DNA of 64,000 nucleotides from an uncultured Oscillospiraceae bacterium. GTDB lineage: Bacteria; Bacillota; Clostridia; Oscillospirales; Oscillospiraceae. The notes under the pieces are model-generated. The model saw only the letters and a list, made by a program, of their open reading frames with translations. It searched no databases and was not told the DNA's origin. The DNA is taken from positions 83,925 through 147,924 of the forward strand of contig CAJUNA010000006.1 of NCBI GenBank assembly GCA_910587645.1, in the 5' to 3' direction. Position numbers and translations under genes: made by a program. Below, in pieces: positions 53,399 to 61,384 of the stretch (position 1 is the stretch's first letter; each line of letters opens with the position of its first letter).

Positions 53399-55132
53399 AT
53401 GCTCACCATAGGAAAGCCGCCCGCTACCCGGCAGGGATGGCTGGAGAGCCTGTGCCGCCGCCTGGCCTGGGCCTTCCCGGAGCCGCAGGCAAAGGAGATA
53501 CTGGCGGATTATCAGGAACAGTTTGATGAGGGCCGCAGCCGCGGCAAATCAGACGGAAAGATCATCGAAGCCCTGGGCGCGCCCCGGGAAGCCGTGGCTC
53601 AGCTTTTGGAGGAGGATCCCGCCGCACGGATAGAGCAGCTCCGCTATACCTTGCTGTGGGTGGCGGCGGCTGTGGTGTGCTGGGCTTTCGGATGGTTCTG
53701 CCTGTACGGGTACTCCGACTTCTTGCGGCTGGCGGCTTTCTGCGCCGTAATCCCCATGATGGCTTCCACGCTGTTCATGCTGATGCGGGGGCCTGCCAGA
53801 ATCGCAATGGAACGGCTGGTTCCACCGGAGAAGCCGGTCTCGCAGCTGGGAACCTTCTGGCTGCCTGGCGCGGCTATGCTGATCTGCACACTGATACAGG
53901 AAGCCGTTTTCATCGCCGTGATGCGGCTGCACGTCATCCTGATGGAGTACATCGGGTATCCGGTCGCCCTTCTTTTGTTGCTGTTCATCATTGCTATGCT
54001 GGCGCTGGCGGCGTGGTTTCTGCTGCGGAGCGTCACAATGTCCATCGGGTATTTTCCCGGCGTAGTCCACGCCCTGGGGGGCGCGGCAGGTTCGGCGCTG
54101 TTTATGCTGCGTTACTATGTTTCCATGGATATGGAACCGTCGTTCATCGTGCCGCCGGAGGTGGAAATTCTGACGCGTTTAGCGCCCTATTTCGTGGGGC
54201 TGTTTACCGCCCTGGCGTTCCAGCGATGGATTGACGGGCGCAAGCCGCTTCCCTGGTGCTTCCAGGCCCGAGCGGTGACGTGGACGGACTGGCGGCGCCA
54301 TTTAGGGGTGAACCTGCTGGGCTGGTACGACCTGGAACAGGCCGGGGAGATTATCGCTGATTATCAGGAGCGGTTCGAGATGGGCCGGGAGCGGGGGAGA
54401 AGCGAGGACAGCCTCCTGTCCGAATTTGGCCGTCCCACCGCCGTGACCCGCGCCCTGCTGCAAGAGGACCGGACGGCCCGCCTGCGCAGCAGGAAGGCAT
54501 GGCTGTGGGGCATCCCGCTCCTGCTGTCGGTCTGGTTTCTGGTACGGCTGCTGCTGTCGTACTGCTTTGGCAGTATTTTCACCTATGCAATATTTGACCA
54601 CTTGGAGGGATGCTTGTTCCTGCTGCTGGGGGCGGTTTCGCTGTTTGCGCTGCTCCACGGCCGGGGACGGGCCGTGTTGGAGAAAAAATTTCCTGCCGGC
54701 AAAGGGCCTGCCGTCTGGGCGTTCCTGCTGCCGCTGGTATGTGCGGCGGTGATCGTAAGCTGGACGGTGTACTCCATTGCCCATCCTGAGGTGGAGTTCA
54801 TCGGCCATGCTATACCGTGGATTCTGATGCAGCTTCTTGAATGCTCCATGCTTGCCATGTTTGCGCTGCTGTTGTGGACGCTGGCGCGGTGTACCACCAG
54901 ATCCATCTGGTACTTCCCAGCCGCCGTCCACGCCGCCGGGGGATTGGCAGGGATGCTGACAATGCTGATTATGCTTCAGCATCGTGATATTGCGTCTTTT
55001 CTGCCATTTTTTATCCAGTATCCCTTTGTCCCGGAGTCGCTGCAAGTTTTTCTGCCCGTCCCGTATTTCCTGGGAGTACTGCTGGCGACGGTTTTCTGGG
55101 CGGTTCTCCGTGCCGTCGGGAAGCGGGGGTAG
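53399..55132 (+). CDS. Duplicated HAAS-domain (DUF1700-like) membrane protein
   Basis: A 577-residue protein built as a tandem repeat. Each half has a soluble HAAS domain followed by about six membrane helices: the first HAAS at residues ~12-70 (AKEILADYQEQFDEGRSRGKSD), the second at ~300-360 (AGEIIADYQERFEMGRERGRSE). HAAS proteins accompany PadR regulators and are thought to take part in membrane or envelope stress circuits; the exact function is unknown. Three ATGs lie close together (53390, 53393, 53399); GAAAGG gives proper spacing only for 53399. The padR gene begins three bases after the stop, reversed from the usual padR-first order. Confidence 0.8.
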   Translation: MLTIGKPPATRQGWLESLCRRLAWAFPEPQAKEILADYQEQFDEGRSRGKSDGKIIEALGAPREAVAQLLEEDPAARIEQLRYTLLWVAAAVVCWAFGWFCLYGYSDFLRLAAFCAVIPMMASTLFMLMRGPARIAMERLVPPEKPVSQLGTFWLPGAAMLICTLIQEAVFIAVMRLHVILMEYIGYPVALLLLLFIIAMLALAAWFLLRSVTMSIGYFPGVVHALGGAAGSALFMLRYYVSMDMEPSFIVPPEVEILTRLAPYFVGLFTALAFQRWIDGRKPLPWCFQARAVTWTDWRRHLGVNLLGWYDLEQAGEIIADYQERFEMGRERGRSEDSLLSEFGRPTAVTRALLQEDRTARLRSRKAWLWGIPLLLSVWFLVRLLLSYCFGSIFTYAIFDHLEGCLFLLLGAVSLFALLHGRGRAVLEKKFPAGKGPAVWAFLLPLVCAAVIVSWTVYSIAHPEVEFIGHAIPWILMQLLECSMLAMFALLLWTLARCTTRSIWYFPAAVHAAGGLAGMLTMLIMLQHRDIASFLPFFIQYPFVPESLQVFLPVPYFLGVLLATVFWAVLRAVGKRG

Positions 55133-55134
55133 CC

Positions 55135-55446
55135 ATGGACGCGCAATTGAAAAAAGGCGTATTGGAGCTGTGCCTGCTCCAATGTCTCAGCAGCGGGCCG
55201 AAGTACGGCTACGACGTGATCCAGACCGTGCGGGAGTGCTTCCCGGATGTGACCGAAAGCACCTTCTACGCCATCCTCCGCCGCCTGGCCAAGGAGGGGG
55301 CGGCGGATACCTTCCAGGGCAGCGAATCCAACGGCCCGGTGCGTAAGTACTACCGGCTCACCGGAGAGGGCCGTACCCGCCTGGCGGAAATGACCGGGGA
55401 CTGGCGGAATTTGCAGGTCATTATGGCCCGCCTGGGCATCACGTAG
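55135..55446 (+). CDS. PadR-family transcriptional regulator
   Basis: A 103-residue single-domain winged-helix regulator (short PadR class). Core motif LKKGVLELCLLQCLSSGPKYGYDVIQ ... ESTFYAILRRLAKEGAADTF, wing VRKYYRLTGEGR. No ligand domain. It lies immediately after the HAAS gene, probably within the same transcript, and likely represses that operon through the dyad at 53352-53373. The ATG has no clear ribosome site of its own, so it may be read by translational coupling. Confidence 0.88.
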   Translation: MDAQLKKGVLELCLLQCLSSGPKYGYDVIQTVRECFPDVTESTFYAILRRLAKEGAADTFQGSESNGPVRKYYRLTGEGRTRLAEMTGDWRNLQVIMARLGIT

Positions 55447-55451
55447 CAAAA

Positions 55452-55480
55452 CAGGGCGCGGAATATCCTTCCGCGCCCTG
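55452..55480. terminator. Terminator between padR and a convergent small gene
   Basis: CAGGGCGCGGAA/TTCCGCGCCCTG with a five-base loop. On the minus strand it is followed by TTTTG, so it chiefly serves the small minus-strand gene. Confidence 0.65.
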
Positions 55481-55488
55481 CCTGTGTG

Positions 55489-55722
55489 TTAAATTTCGCT
55501 GAAAATATACCGGTGCTTCCTACCACCTTCCAAGTGGGCTTCGATGACCGGCCCGCTTTCCTGCTGGGTGGCCAGGAACTCCACGGAACGCTCCTGCTTA
55601 TACAGGTCTTGGACGTACATGGCGGGGTTGTCCAGTTGAAGCTCCAAGATTTCCCGGCGGTCGGGAACCATGTTCCCGGTGCAGGGAACGTATTCTTCTT
55701 TGATGACTTCGTAGGTTTTCAT
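55489..55722 (-). CDS. Small unknown protein, 77 residues
   Basis: A short, hydrophilic protein (MKTYEVIKEEYVPCTGNMVPDR ... GRKHRYIFSEI), no membrane segment, one Cys. GAAAGGAC lies about nine bases before ATG 55722; the longer frame to 55746 adds eight unsupported codons. No family recognised. It is flanked by convergent padR and, upstream, by the leader of the ABC-F gene. Confidence 0.55.
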   Translation of the reverse strand: MKTYEVIKEEYVPCTGNMVPDRREILELQLDNPAMYVQDLYKQERSVEFLATQQESGPVIEAHLEGGRKHRYIFSEI

Positions 55723-55817
55723 GGTTTCTGTCCTTTCTTCGCCCAAATGGGACGCGCTGCCTTATTCTGCGCCAAAATGCGGGATTTTATACCGGGGCGT
55801 TGTAACAGAATTGTAAC

Positions 55818-56061
55818 TGGACATTTTCCTGAATTGTGATATACTGACAGCAAATATCGGAAAGGGTGAAAAAATGATCGGCTGATTTGATTTTCGTGTA
55901 ACAGGACGTTTTGGGGCGCCGCGCCATGGGCGGGCGTCTGGTTCCCGTTGCCGGAAGTCAGAGGATGCCAGGGTCATTTTGATGTGAACCGGAGCGTCTT
56001 GCTCTGGCGCGCCCTGTCATAGCCCTCTTGCGCTTCCGGCACGGTTCGGAGGCGCTTTTTT
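55818..56061 (+). promoter_or_regulatory. Attenuator leader of the ABC-F operon with a three-codon upstream ORF
   Basis: Promoter TGGACA (55818-55823), 16-bp spacer, TATACT (55840-55845). A ribosome site GGAAAGGG leads ATG ATC GGC TGA at 55874-55885 (M-I-G). Downstream, 56030-56038 pairs with 56047-56055, followed by six T (56056-56061), an intrinsic terminator just before the gene. TGCCGGAAG at 55949-55957 is exactly complementary to CTTCCGGCA at 56033-56041, the terminator's left arm, so an antiterminator can form. This matches ribosome-mediated attenuation as known for antibiotic-resistance ABC-F genes. Confidence 0.65.
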
Positions 56062-56092
56062 GCTGCCATTTTGTGGAGAGGAGCTGGTGCAT

Positions 56093-57643
56093 ATGCTACA
56101 AGTAAAGGGGTTGACCCTGACCCACCGGAAGGATTTGCGCACGTTGGCGGAGGATTTTTCCTTCGTGGTGGGAGACGGCGACAAGGCTGTCATTATCGGC
56201 GAGGAGGGCAACGGGAAATCCACCTTGCTCAAGTGGGTCTGCGACCCCGCCCTCGTGGAATCATACTGTGAGTGGAGCGGGGAAATCGCCGGGGATCCGG
56301 GGCCTGTGGGCTACCTGGCCCAGGATTTATCGGAGGAGGAGAAAGCGGGAAGCATCTATGATTTCTGTGCCGCGTCCCCCTTCTTCTTCGACCAGACGCC
56401 GAAGGAGCTGGCGGATATCGCAAGGCAGCTCCGCTTCCCAGCCGGGGAATTCTACAGTGAACGGCCTGTGTCCAGCCTGTCCGGCGGGGAGAAAATCAAG
56501 CTGCAATTGGGCCGGCTGCTGTTTGGCCGCCCGGCCCTGCTGCTGCTGGACGAGCCGTCCAGCGATGTGGATTTGGAGACCCTGGAGTGGCTGGAGGGGT
56601 TCCTCAACGGCTTTCCCGGCAGCGTGGTGTATATTTCCCACGATGAAGCCCTCATTGAGAACACCGCCACCATGGTTCTCCACATGGAGCACCCCCGGGA
56701 GGGCAGGCCGCCCCGCTGCACCGCCCACCGCCTGGACTACCAGACCTACGCCAGCCAGCGGGCCGGTGCCATCGCCGCCCAGACCCAGCAGGCCCGGAAG
56801 GAAAAAGAGGAGTACGACAGGAAAATGGAGAAATACCGCCGCATCCAGCAGAGCGTGGAACACGCCCAGAACGCCATTTCCCGGCAGAACCCCAGTGGGG
56901 GGCGGCTGCTGAAAAAGAAGATGCACGCGGTGCTGTCCATGGGGCGGCGGTTCGAGCGGGAAGCGGAGGAGATGACGAAACTGCCGGAGGTGGAGGAAGC
57001 CATCTTCCTGCGGTTCCCGGAGGGGACGGGGATTCCCGCCGGGAAAGCGGTGCTGGATCTGTGCCTGCCGGAGCTGCGGGCGGGGGAGAGGGTGCTGGCC
57101 CGGGACGTCCGGCTCCATGTGTCCGGCGGGGAGAAGGTTGGCATTTTTGGCCCCAACGGCGCGGGGAAAACCACCCTGCTGCGGGAAATCCAGGCACAAC
57201 TATTGGCCCGCAGGGATTTGCGGGCGGCATATATGTCCCAGGATTACGCCGAGACACTGCCCCTGGATCAGACGCCTGTCGAATATCTGGCCCCGGAGGG
57301 GGACGTCCCATCGGAGACCAAGGCCCGGACGTACCTTGGCAGCATCCGCTACACCCGCCAGGAGGTATCCCATCCCATCCGGGAGTTGTCCGGTGGGCAG
57401 AAAGCGAAGCTGCTGCTGACAAAAATGGTGCTGGACGGGGTGAACGTGCTGATTCTGGACGAGCCAACCCGGAATTTCTCCCCCATATCTGGGCCAAGAG
57501 TCCGGGAAGCCCTCCGGGCCTATGAGGGAACCGTCATCAGCGTATCCCATGACCGGAAGTTTTTAATGGAGGTCTGTGATAAATTGTACCGGTTTACAGA
57601 AAATGGACTTGTTTTGGTGGAAAAGGAGGAAATATTTGTATGA
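56093..57643 (+). CDS. ABC-F family ATPase, possible ribosome-protection/antibiotic-resistance type
   Basis: A 516-residue soluble protein with two ABC cassettes and no membrane domain. Cassette 1: Walker A GEEGNGKST (36-44), signature LSGGEK (129-134), Walker B LLDEPSSDVD (151-160), where the usual TNHLD is altered. A charged linker follows (~225-290). Cassette 2: FGPNGAGKTT (~352), LSGGQKAKLLL, LDEPTRNFSPIS. GAGAGGAG precedes ATG 56093. The leader carries an attenuator. ABC-F proteins bind the ribosomal E site and dislodge drugs or stalled peptide; the drug here, if any, is unknown. The next gene starts in its stop codon. Confidence 0.85.
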   Translation: MLQVKGLTLTHRKDLRTLAEDFSFVVGDGDKAVIIGEEGNGKSTLLKWVCDPALVESYCEWSGEIAGDPGPVGYLAQDLSEEEKAGSIYDFCAASPFFFDQTPKELADIARQLRFPAGEFYSERPVSSLSGGEKIKLQLGRLLFGRPALLLLDEPSSDVDLETLEWLEGFLNGFPGSVVYISHDEALIENTATMVLHMEHPREGRPPRCTAHRLDYQTYASQRAGAIAAQTQQARKEKEEYDRKMEKYRRIQQSVEHAQNAISRQNPSGGRLLKKKMHAVLSMGRRFEREAEEMTKLPEVEEAIFLRFPEGTGIPAGKAVLDLCLPELRAGERVLARDVRLHVSGGEKVGIFGPNGAGKTTLLREIQAQLLARRDLRAAYMSQDYAETLPLDQTPVEYLAPEGDVPSETKARTYLGSIRYTRQEVSHPIRELSGGQKAKLLLTKMVLDGVNVLILDEPTRNFSPISGPRVREALRAYEGTVISVSHDRKFLMEVCDKLYRFTENGLVLVEKEEIFV

Positions 57644-58293
57644 AAAAGGCTGCTGTAATGCTCTACCCGCTGTTTTCGCTCCAGGAGATCAGTTGCGTGA
57701 CGGAGCTGTTCAAGTTCTACGACAAGGAGATCGTGACATTCTCGGTGGACGGCAAGCCCGTTGCCAGCGAGGACGGGTTCACCATCCTGCCAGACCGGGA
57801 TTTCTCCGGCTTTGACCGGGAGGAGTTCGACTGCCTGGTTCTGCCAGGCATTTGGGAGCCTCTGCCAGTTTTGCTGGACGGGAGAAACATCCGGTTTTTA
57901 GAGCAGTTCCGGGGGGACGGCGGATTGGTGATTGCCGCAATATCTGCCGCACCCTTGCTGCTGGGGAAAGCGGGGCTGCTGGAAGGGAAAAGGTTTACCC
58001 ACGGCGTATATGAGGAATTCTTGGACGCCTTCCCGGTCATGCCCCGGGAGGGCATCGTGCGGATCTATCTGGTGGAAGACGACAACCTCATTACCGCCCA
58101 TGGCGGGGCGTTCCGGGAATTTGCCGCCGCCGTGGGGAAGAAGGTAGGGCTGGACTGCCCTGATGAAATTTTCTCCCCTATGGCGGGGCAGGCGTATGAA
58201 GAGGAAGATTTCATCTTCCACATACCGCCGGAGGATATGGAGGAAATCCGGGCCGATTGGGACAGGGCTGTGGAGGAGAGCCGGTTAAAATAA
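57640..58293 (+). CDS. DJ-1/PfpI-family protein with Ser in place of the nucleophile Cys
   Basis: A 217-residue protein with a class I glutamine-amidotransferase-like fold. The conserved acidic residue E16 is present, but the nucleophile elbow reads AAISAAPLLL, so S102 replaces the usual Cys. The start overlaps the ABC-F stop as ATGA. It may be a regulator, a glyoxalase-like hydrolase without classical Cys chemistry, or a drug-modifying partner of the ABC-F protein; nothing in the sequence decides. The domain spans ~1-185 and has an acidic C-terminal helix. Confidence 0.8.
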   Translation: MKKAAVMLYPLFSLQEISCVTELFKFYDKEIVTFSVDGKPVASEDGFTILPDRDFSGFDREEFDCLVLPGIWEPLPVLLDGRNIRFLEQFRGDGGLVIAAISAAPLLLGKAGLLEGKRFTHGVYEEFLDAFPVMPREGIVRIYLVEDDNLITAHGGAFREFAAAVGKKVGLDCPDEIFSPMAGQAYEEEDFIFHIPPEDMEEIRADWDRAVEESRLK

Positions 58294-58405
58294 CGAAGGG
58301 AGGGCATCGGTTTAATGAGGTTCCGTAACGATGGTTTCAAAAAATGTAGTAAAGACAGTCGATACGATGTATTGCAGAAAATCTGAACAAACGGAGGAAT
58401 CTGCA

Positions 58406-58771
58406 ATGAAGTCATTATTTGAAGAACTGGGTGGCACCTATCATCAGGAAGGCGATTATTTCCTGCCCGATTTGTCTCTACCTGAAACCGCTCCCGTTGG
58501 TGTCTGGGGGCAACGGCGGAGACACTACCTGAAAACACAACGGAGGCCGCTCTACAATGCCCTACTTCTCGGCGGCAAGCTAAATGACCATTTGATTGCG
58601 GTTGATACCCAGGCAGAAGCTATGTTTTTTCAGTTGGTTAAACAACTGGCAGAGCAGGAAGGCATTACGGAACAGCTCAAAGCTGAAAATCAAATGAAAT
58701 GGGTTAGGCAGATGAACAGCGTCCGAAACCGGGCTGAAAAAATCATCCGTAGTAACCTGATATACGTATGA
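58406..58771 (+). CDS. TnpV-like transposon-encoded protein
   Basis: A 121-residue small protein with MKSLFEELGGTYHQEGDYFLPDL, matching TnpV-type proteins of Tn4451-class Clostridial elements; function unknown. ACGGAGGA precedes ATG 58406. No transposase or recombinase remains beside it, so it looks like a remnant of a mobile element at the edge of the accessory island. Its GC content is lower than in the upstream genes. Confidence 0.7.
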   Translation: MKSLFEELGGTYHQEGDYFLPDLSLPETAPVGVWGQRRRHYLKTQRRPLYNALLLGGKLNDHLIAVDTQAEAMFFQLVKQLAEQEGITEQLKAENQMKWVRQMNSVRNRAEKIIRSNLIYV

Positions 58772-58776
58772 CAGCA

Positions 58777-58815
58777 GCCAAGCCGGTGAGAATAGGCAAT
58801 TCTCACCGGCTTGGC
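58777..58815 (+). terminator. Strong hairpin after the TnpV-like gene
   Basis: GCCAAGCCGGTGAGAAT (58777-58793) and its exact 17-bp complement (58799-58815) around a five-base loop. It lies between convergent genes. Confidence 0.65.
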
Positions 58816-58847
58816 GTCATTTATAAGAGAAAATCAGACCATGACTG

Positions 58848-60722
58848 TTACATTTTGCATCTTAATGTGAGTTTTCCGGTAGAACTTACTATTTTTGCAA
58901 TAGCTTTATTCCCAGACAAAAGCATATTTCTGACTTCATCTATATTTTCTATAACTGGGCATGGGATGGTAATCCGTTGCTCTTTGATGAAATATTTCTG
59001 GCCAAATAGATAAATATTCTCTTCAATCCCTTCGATTATTTCCATTGGATGGTTGGAACGTTTTTTTAACGATTCGTAAAGTTGCCTATCACAGTTTATC
59101 TGTAAATTCAAGTTCCAAATAGTATCCTCAACTTCCACAGGTTCAAAAACTGACAGCACTTTTTCCATGACACATCTATCGGCATAGGTAAGATTGTTCG
59201 GCAATACGAACTCTGTTTCGAGGTAGCTTTCAAGCTTCAAAACCTGATTGTAAATTTTTGTGTTCTTGCTCACATAATCTGATAATATTTCAAGGACAGC
59301 CTCGTCTTCAATATGTGGCATCCTGAGAAGTGGTACCATCTCATTTCCTAATGCTTCTGAAAATATCACAGTATTGCCCCTATACCACAAGTCAACAATA
59401 AAAAGATCATCTAATGTTTGTCTGGTAGAGCGTTCGCTGGAAAATGAAAGGTTAATATTTACAGAGGTGCTCTCAAATAGTAAAGAAATATTTATAGTAG
59501 GTAGTTGAACAACCATTCGTCTTCGTTTACTTCCCCAGAAAGAGCGAAGCACAATAGAATCTCTATATACATCATGATTTTCAACAGTTAGAATGACTTC
59601 ATCAATTTGCTCAGGCTTTTCAATCTTGACAACACTTTCCCCATTTTCATTCGCAGTAATATTCTTGGGAATATTGATCCCATTCACATTTTCAAATAAA
59701 GTTAAGCATTCCGGCGGCAAAATAATTTCATGACAGTCACAGTCCTCAATAAAGTGTTCCATCTGGCTATAGGTTTCCGCAGACGAAGTAATCGTCATCC
59801 CTTGGGAGATTAAAGACCTAAACGGATTGACAATATAATCGTCAATTTCAATTCTCGTTTTCTCACCACTTGGACTTGAACGCCATATCGGTTGAACACC
59901 ATGTCTATAGGCGACTGTTTGGGCTTCATCGATACTGATTTTCTTATCTATCGCATCAAAAACTATGTTTTCTCTAATGCTTTTTTCAACAAGTGACAAC
60001 AGCTCCTCCCCATCAATGGGTATGTGCGTTGTTTTGCAAATGGTGTTGAAATGGCGAAGTTTATGCTCTGCCAGTGTTGGAACAGCAATAAAGAATTCTG
60101 ATTCAGATGTATCGACTTGAGACAGTACCTTTTCAAATATGTCCTCGATGTTCTTATCTTCAAGTGAATACCCGATAAACAATACAGAATGTTCTGCCAA
60201 TATGACTTTCAGCTTGTTCCATATCAAAGAGTTTAAGCCCTCATAAAATTTTGCATAATCTTTGCTTGTAAGGACAACCGATGCACTGTCAGAAGAATCA
60301 CCATGTATTTTATACAAAGTAACTGGCTTTTTATCAGAAGCTTTATATTGAGTGCCTACCACCGTACAAAGGTTATCTCCATACGCATACTCAAATAAAT
60401 GGTCATAGTTCGTAGTAATAATAGTATCAATCTGCGGTACTTGCGTACAAAGATAGTGGGCGTGTGGATTGACGCTTGGGGCCTTATCAAAATATGCTGA
60501 TACCAAACCAATCAGTTCGTCTCTTGAGTAAAGCTGTTCAAATTCCTCAGCAATACTCATAAGTACCGACTTATGCCTTGTCAGAATTGCCTTATCACTT
60601 TCTGACTTCGCAGCGTTGCAAATAATATCACAAAACTTAGTTCCAGAAGGGTAGCCAGCATATAAAGACAGGCCAGACCCCGCCCATAGTATTATTTTTT
60701 TGTTTCGGATAAGGGAAATCAA
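58848..60722 (-). CDS. SIR2-domain protein, candidate NAD-consuming defence effector
   Basis: A 624-residue protein. The N-terminal SIR2-like domain (residues ~5-220) has WAGSGLSLYAG (13-23), TTNYDHLFE (103-111, conserved N105), KIHGD (138-142, catalytic-type H140) and LFIGYSLEDKNIED (181-194). The remaining ~400 residues are unrecognised, AT-rich in coding and rich in beta-type segments. The start appears to be TTG 60722 after AAAGG; a later ATG would remove the NAD site. Such SIR2 proteins in phage defence (ThsA, DSR, SIR2-HerA) deplete NAD+ on infection. The low GC suggests recent acquisition. The defence role is inference from domain and context. Confidence 0.75.
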   Translation of the reverse strand: MISLIRNKKIILWAGSGLSLYAGYPSGTKFCDIICNAAKSESDKAILTRHKSVLMSIAEEFEQLYSRDELIGLVSAYFDKAPSVNPHAHYLCTQVPQIDTIITTNYDHLFEYAYGDNLCTVVGTQYKASDKKPVTLYKIHGDSSDSASVVLTSKDYAKFYEGLNSLIWNKLKVILAEHSVLFIGYSLEDKNIEDIFEKVLSQVDTSESEFFIAVPTLAEHKLRHFNTICKTTHIPIDGEELLSLVEKSIRENIVFDAIDKKISIDEAQTVAYRHGVQPIWRSSPSGEKTRIEIDDYIVNPFRSLISQGMTITSSAETYSQMEHFIEDCDCHEIILPPECLTLFENVNGINIPKNITANENGESVVKIEKPEQIDEVILTVENHDVYRDSIVLRSFWGSKRRRMVVQLPTINISLLFESTSVNINLSFSSERSTRQTLDDLFIVDLWYRGNTVIFSEALGNEMVPLLRMPHIEDEAVLEILSDYVSKNTKIYNQVLKLESYLETEFVLPNNLTYADRCVMEKVLSVFEPVEVEDTIWNLNLQINCDRQLYESLKKRSNHPMEIIEGIEENIYLFGQKYFIKEQRITIPCPVIENIDEVRNMLLSGNKAIAKIVSSTGKLTLRCKM

Positions 60723-60790
60723 TCTCGCCTTTATAGTGATAAGGAACTAATTTCAAATTAACACTGTCAGCGGACAGCCCGTAGTGAAAA

Positions 60791-60835
60791 GCGGGGCTGG
60801 TTATGGCAACTTTGAGTTGCTAAAACCAGCCCCGC
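60791..60835 (-). terminator. Terminator between the 178-residue gene and the SIR2 gene
   Basis: GCGGGGCTGGTT and AACCAGCCCCGC with an inner GCAAC/GTTGC stem; on the minus strand it is followed by TTTTC. The SIR2 gene therefore may have its own promoter, though none was clear in the roughly 70 bases before it. Confidence 0.7.
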
Positions 60836-60847
60836 AGACTTCAAAAT

Positions 60848-61384
60848 CTATTTTGCTCTGAATATTATCATCTCATCTATTTCTGTTTCTTCAATATTAC
60901 ACTCAACCCAATCCCGCACATACGGCTGCAAATGATAAAAATATGTGCATCGGTTAAAGTGCTCCACCAGCGTTGGAGACAACCGCTTATATCCATACCG
61001 CGCCATCAGTGTCCGCCGCTTTATCCGCACGTAATCTTTTCCACTGCCATAGAGTATCCGAAGCCGGGTGTTCTTGAAGAAGAGGTCGAGGCCAGAGCAG
61101 TCCCCCACATAAGCGTCAGCGGGAAGTTCGTTCCCCAAGGCCAAAGCATCCTTTTGGATAATTGGAAACTCTGCATCAATGGCAGGCTTATCACCCAGAT
61201 AGGTCAGCCAATAATTTACGTCCAAAATCAACTGCCGCTTGTTCTCCCGATACATTTTTTGAAGAAATGGCCGTTCTCCTTCCCAAACCCGCTCCAGGAA
61301 GTCAGCCTTGGCCCGACAGCCCAGACCCATGCCGCTGATAATTGCCGCAAGGTCGAGGGCGCTGTAACAAAGTTCCTCCATCAT
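60848..61384 (-). CDS. Unknown protein coupled to the helicase-HNH gene
   Basis: A 178-residue soluble protein (MEELCYSALDLAAIISGMG ... LIEHFNR-like LVEHFNRCTYF ... EIDEMIIFRAK), no membrane helix, mixed alpha/beta composition, with a central YVGDCSGLDLFFKNTRLRILY. I recognise no family. Its ATG (61384) overlaps the helicase stop as ATGA, which argues that the two proteins are made in fixed ratio and act together. The transcript ends at a terminator before the SIR2 gene. It may be a regulator, immunity component or second subunit of a defence complex. Confidence 0.65.
   Translation of the reverse strand: MMEELCYSALDLAAIISGMGLGCRAKADFLERVWEGERPFLQKMYRENKRQLILDVNYWLTYLGDKPAIDAEFPIIQKDALALGNELPADAYVGDCSGLDLFFKNTRLRILYGSGKDYVRIKRRTLMARYGYKRLSPTLVEHFNRCTYFYHLQPYVRDWVECNIEETEIDEMIIFRAK

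Noticed and set aside
58331..58405. 25-codon extension before the TnpV-like gene
   Set aside because: The good ribosome site is at 58392-58400, and the family begins MKSLFEELGG, so ATG 58406 is preferred.
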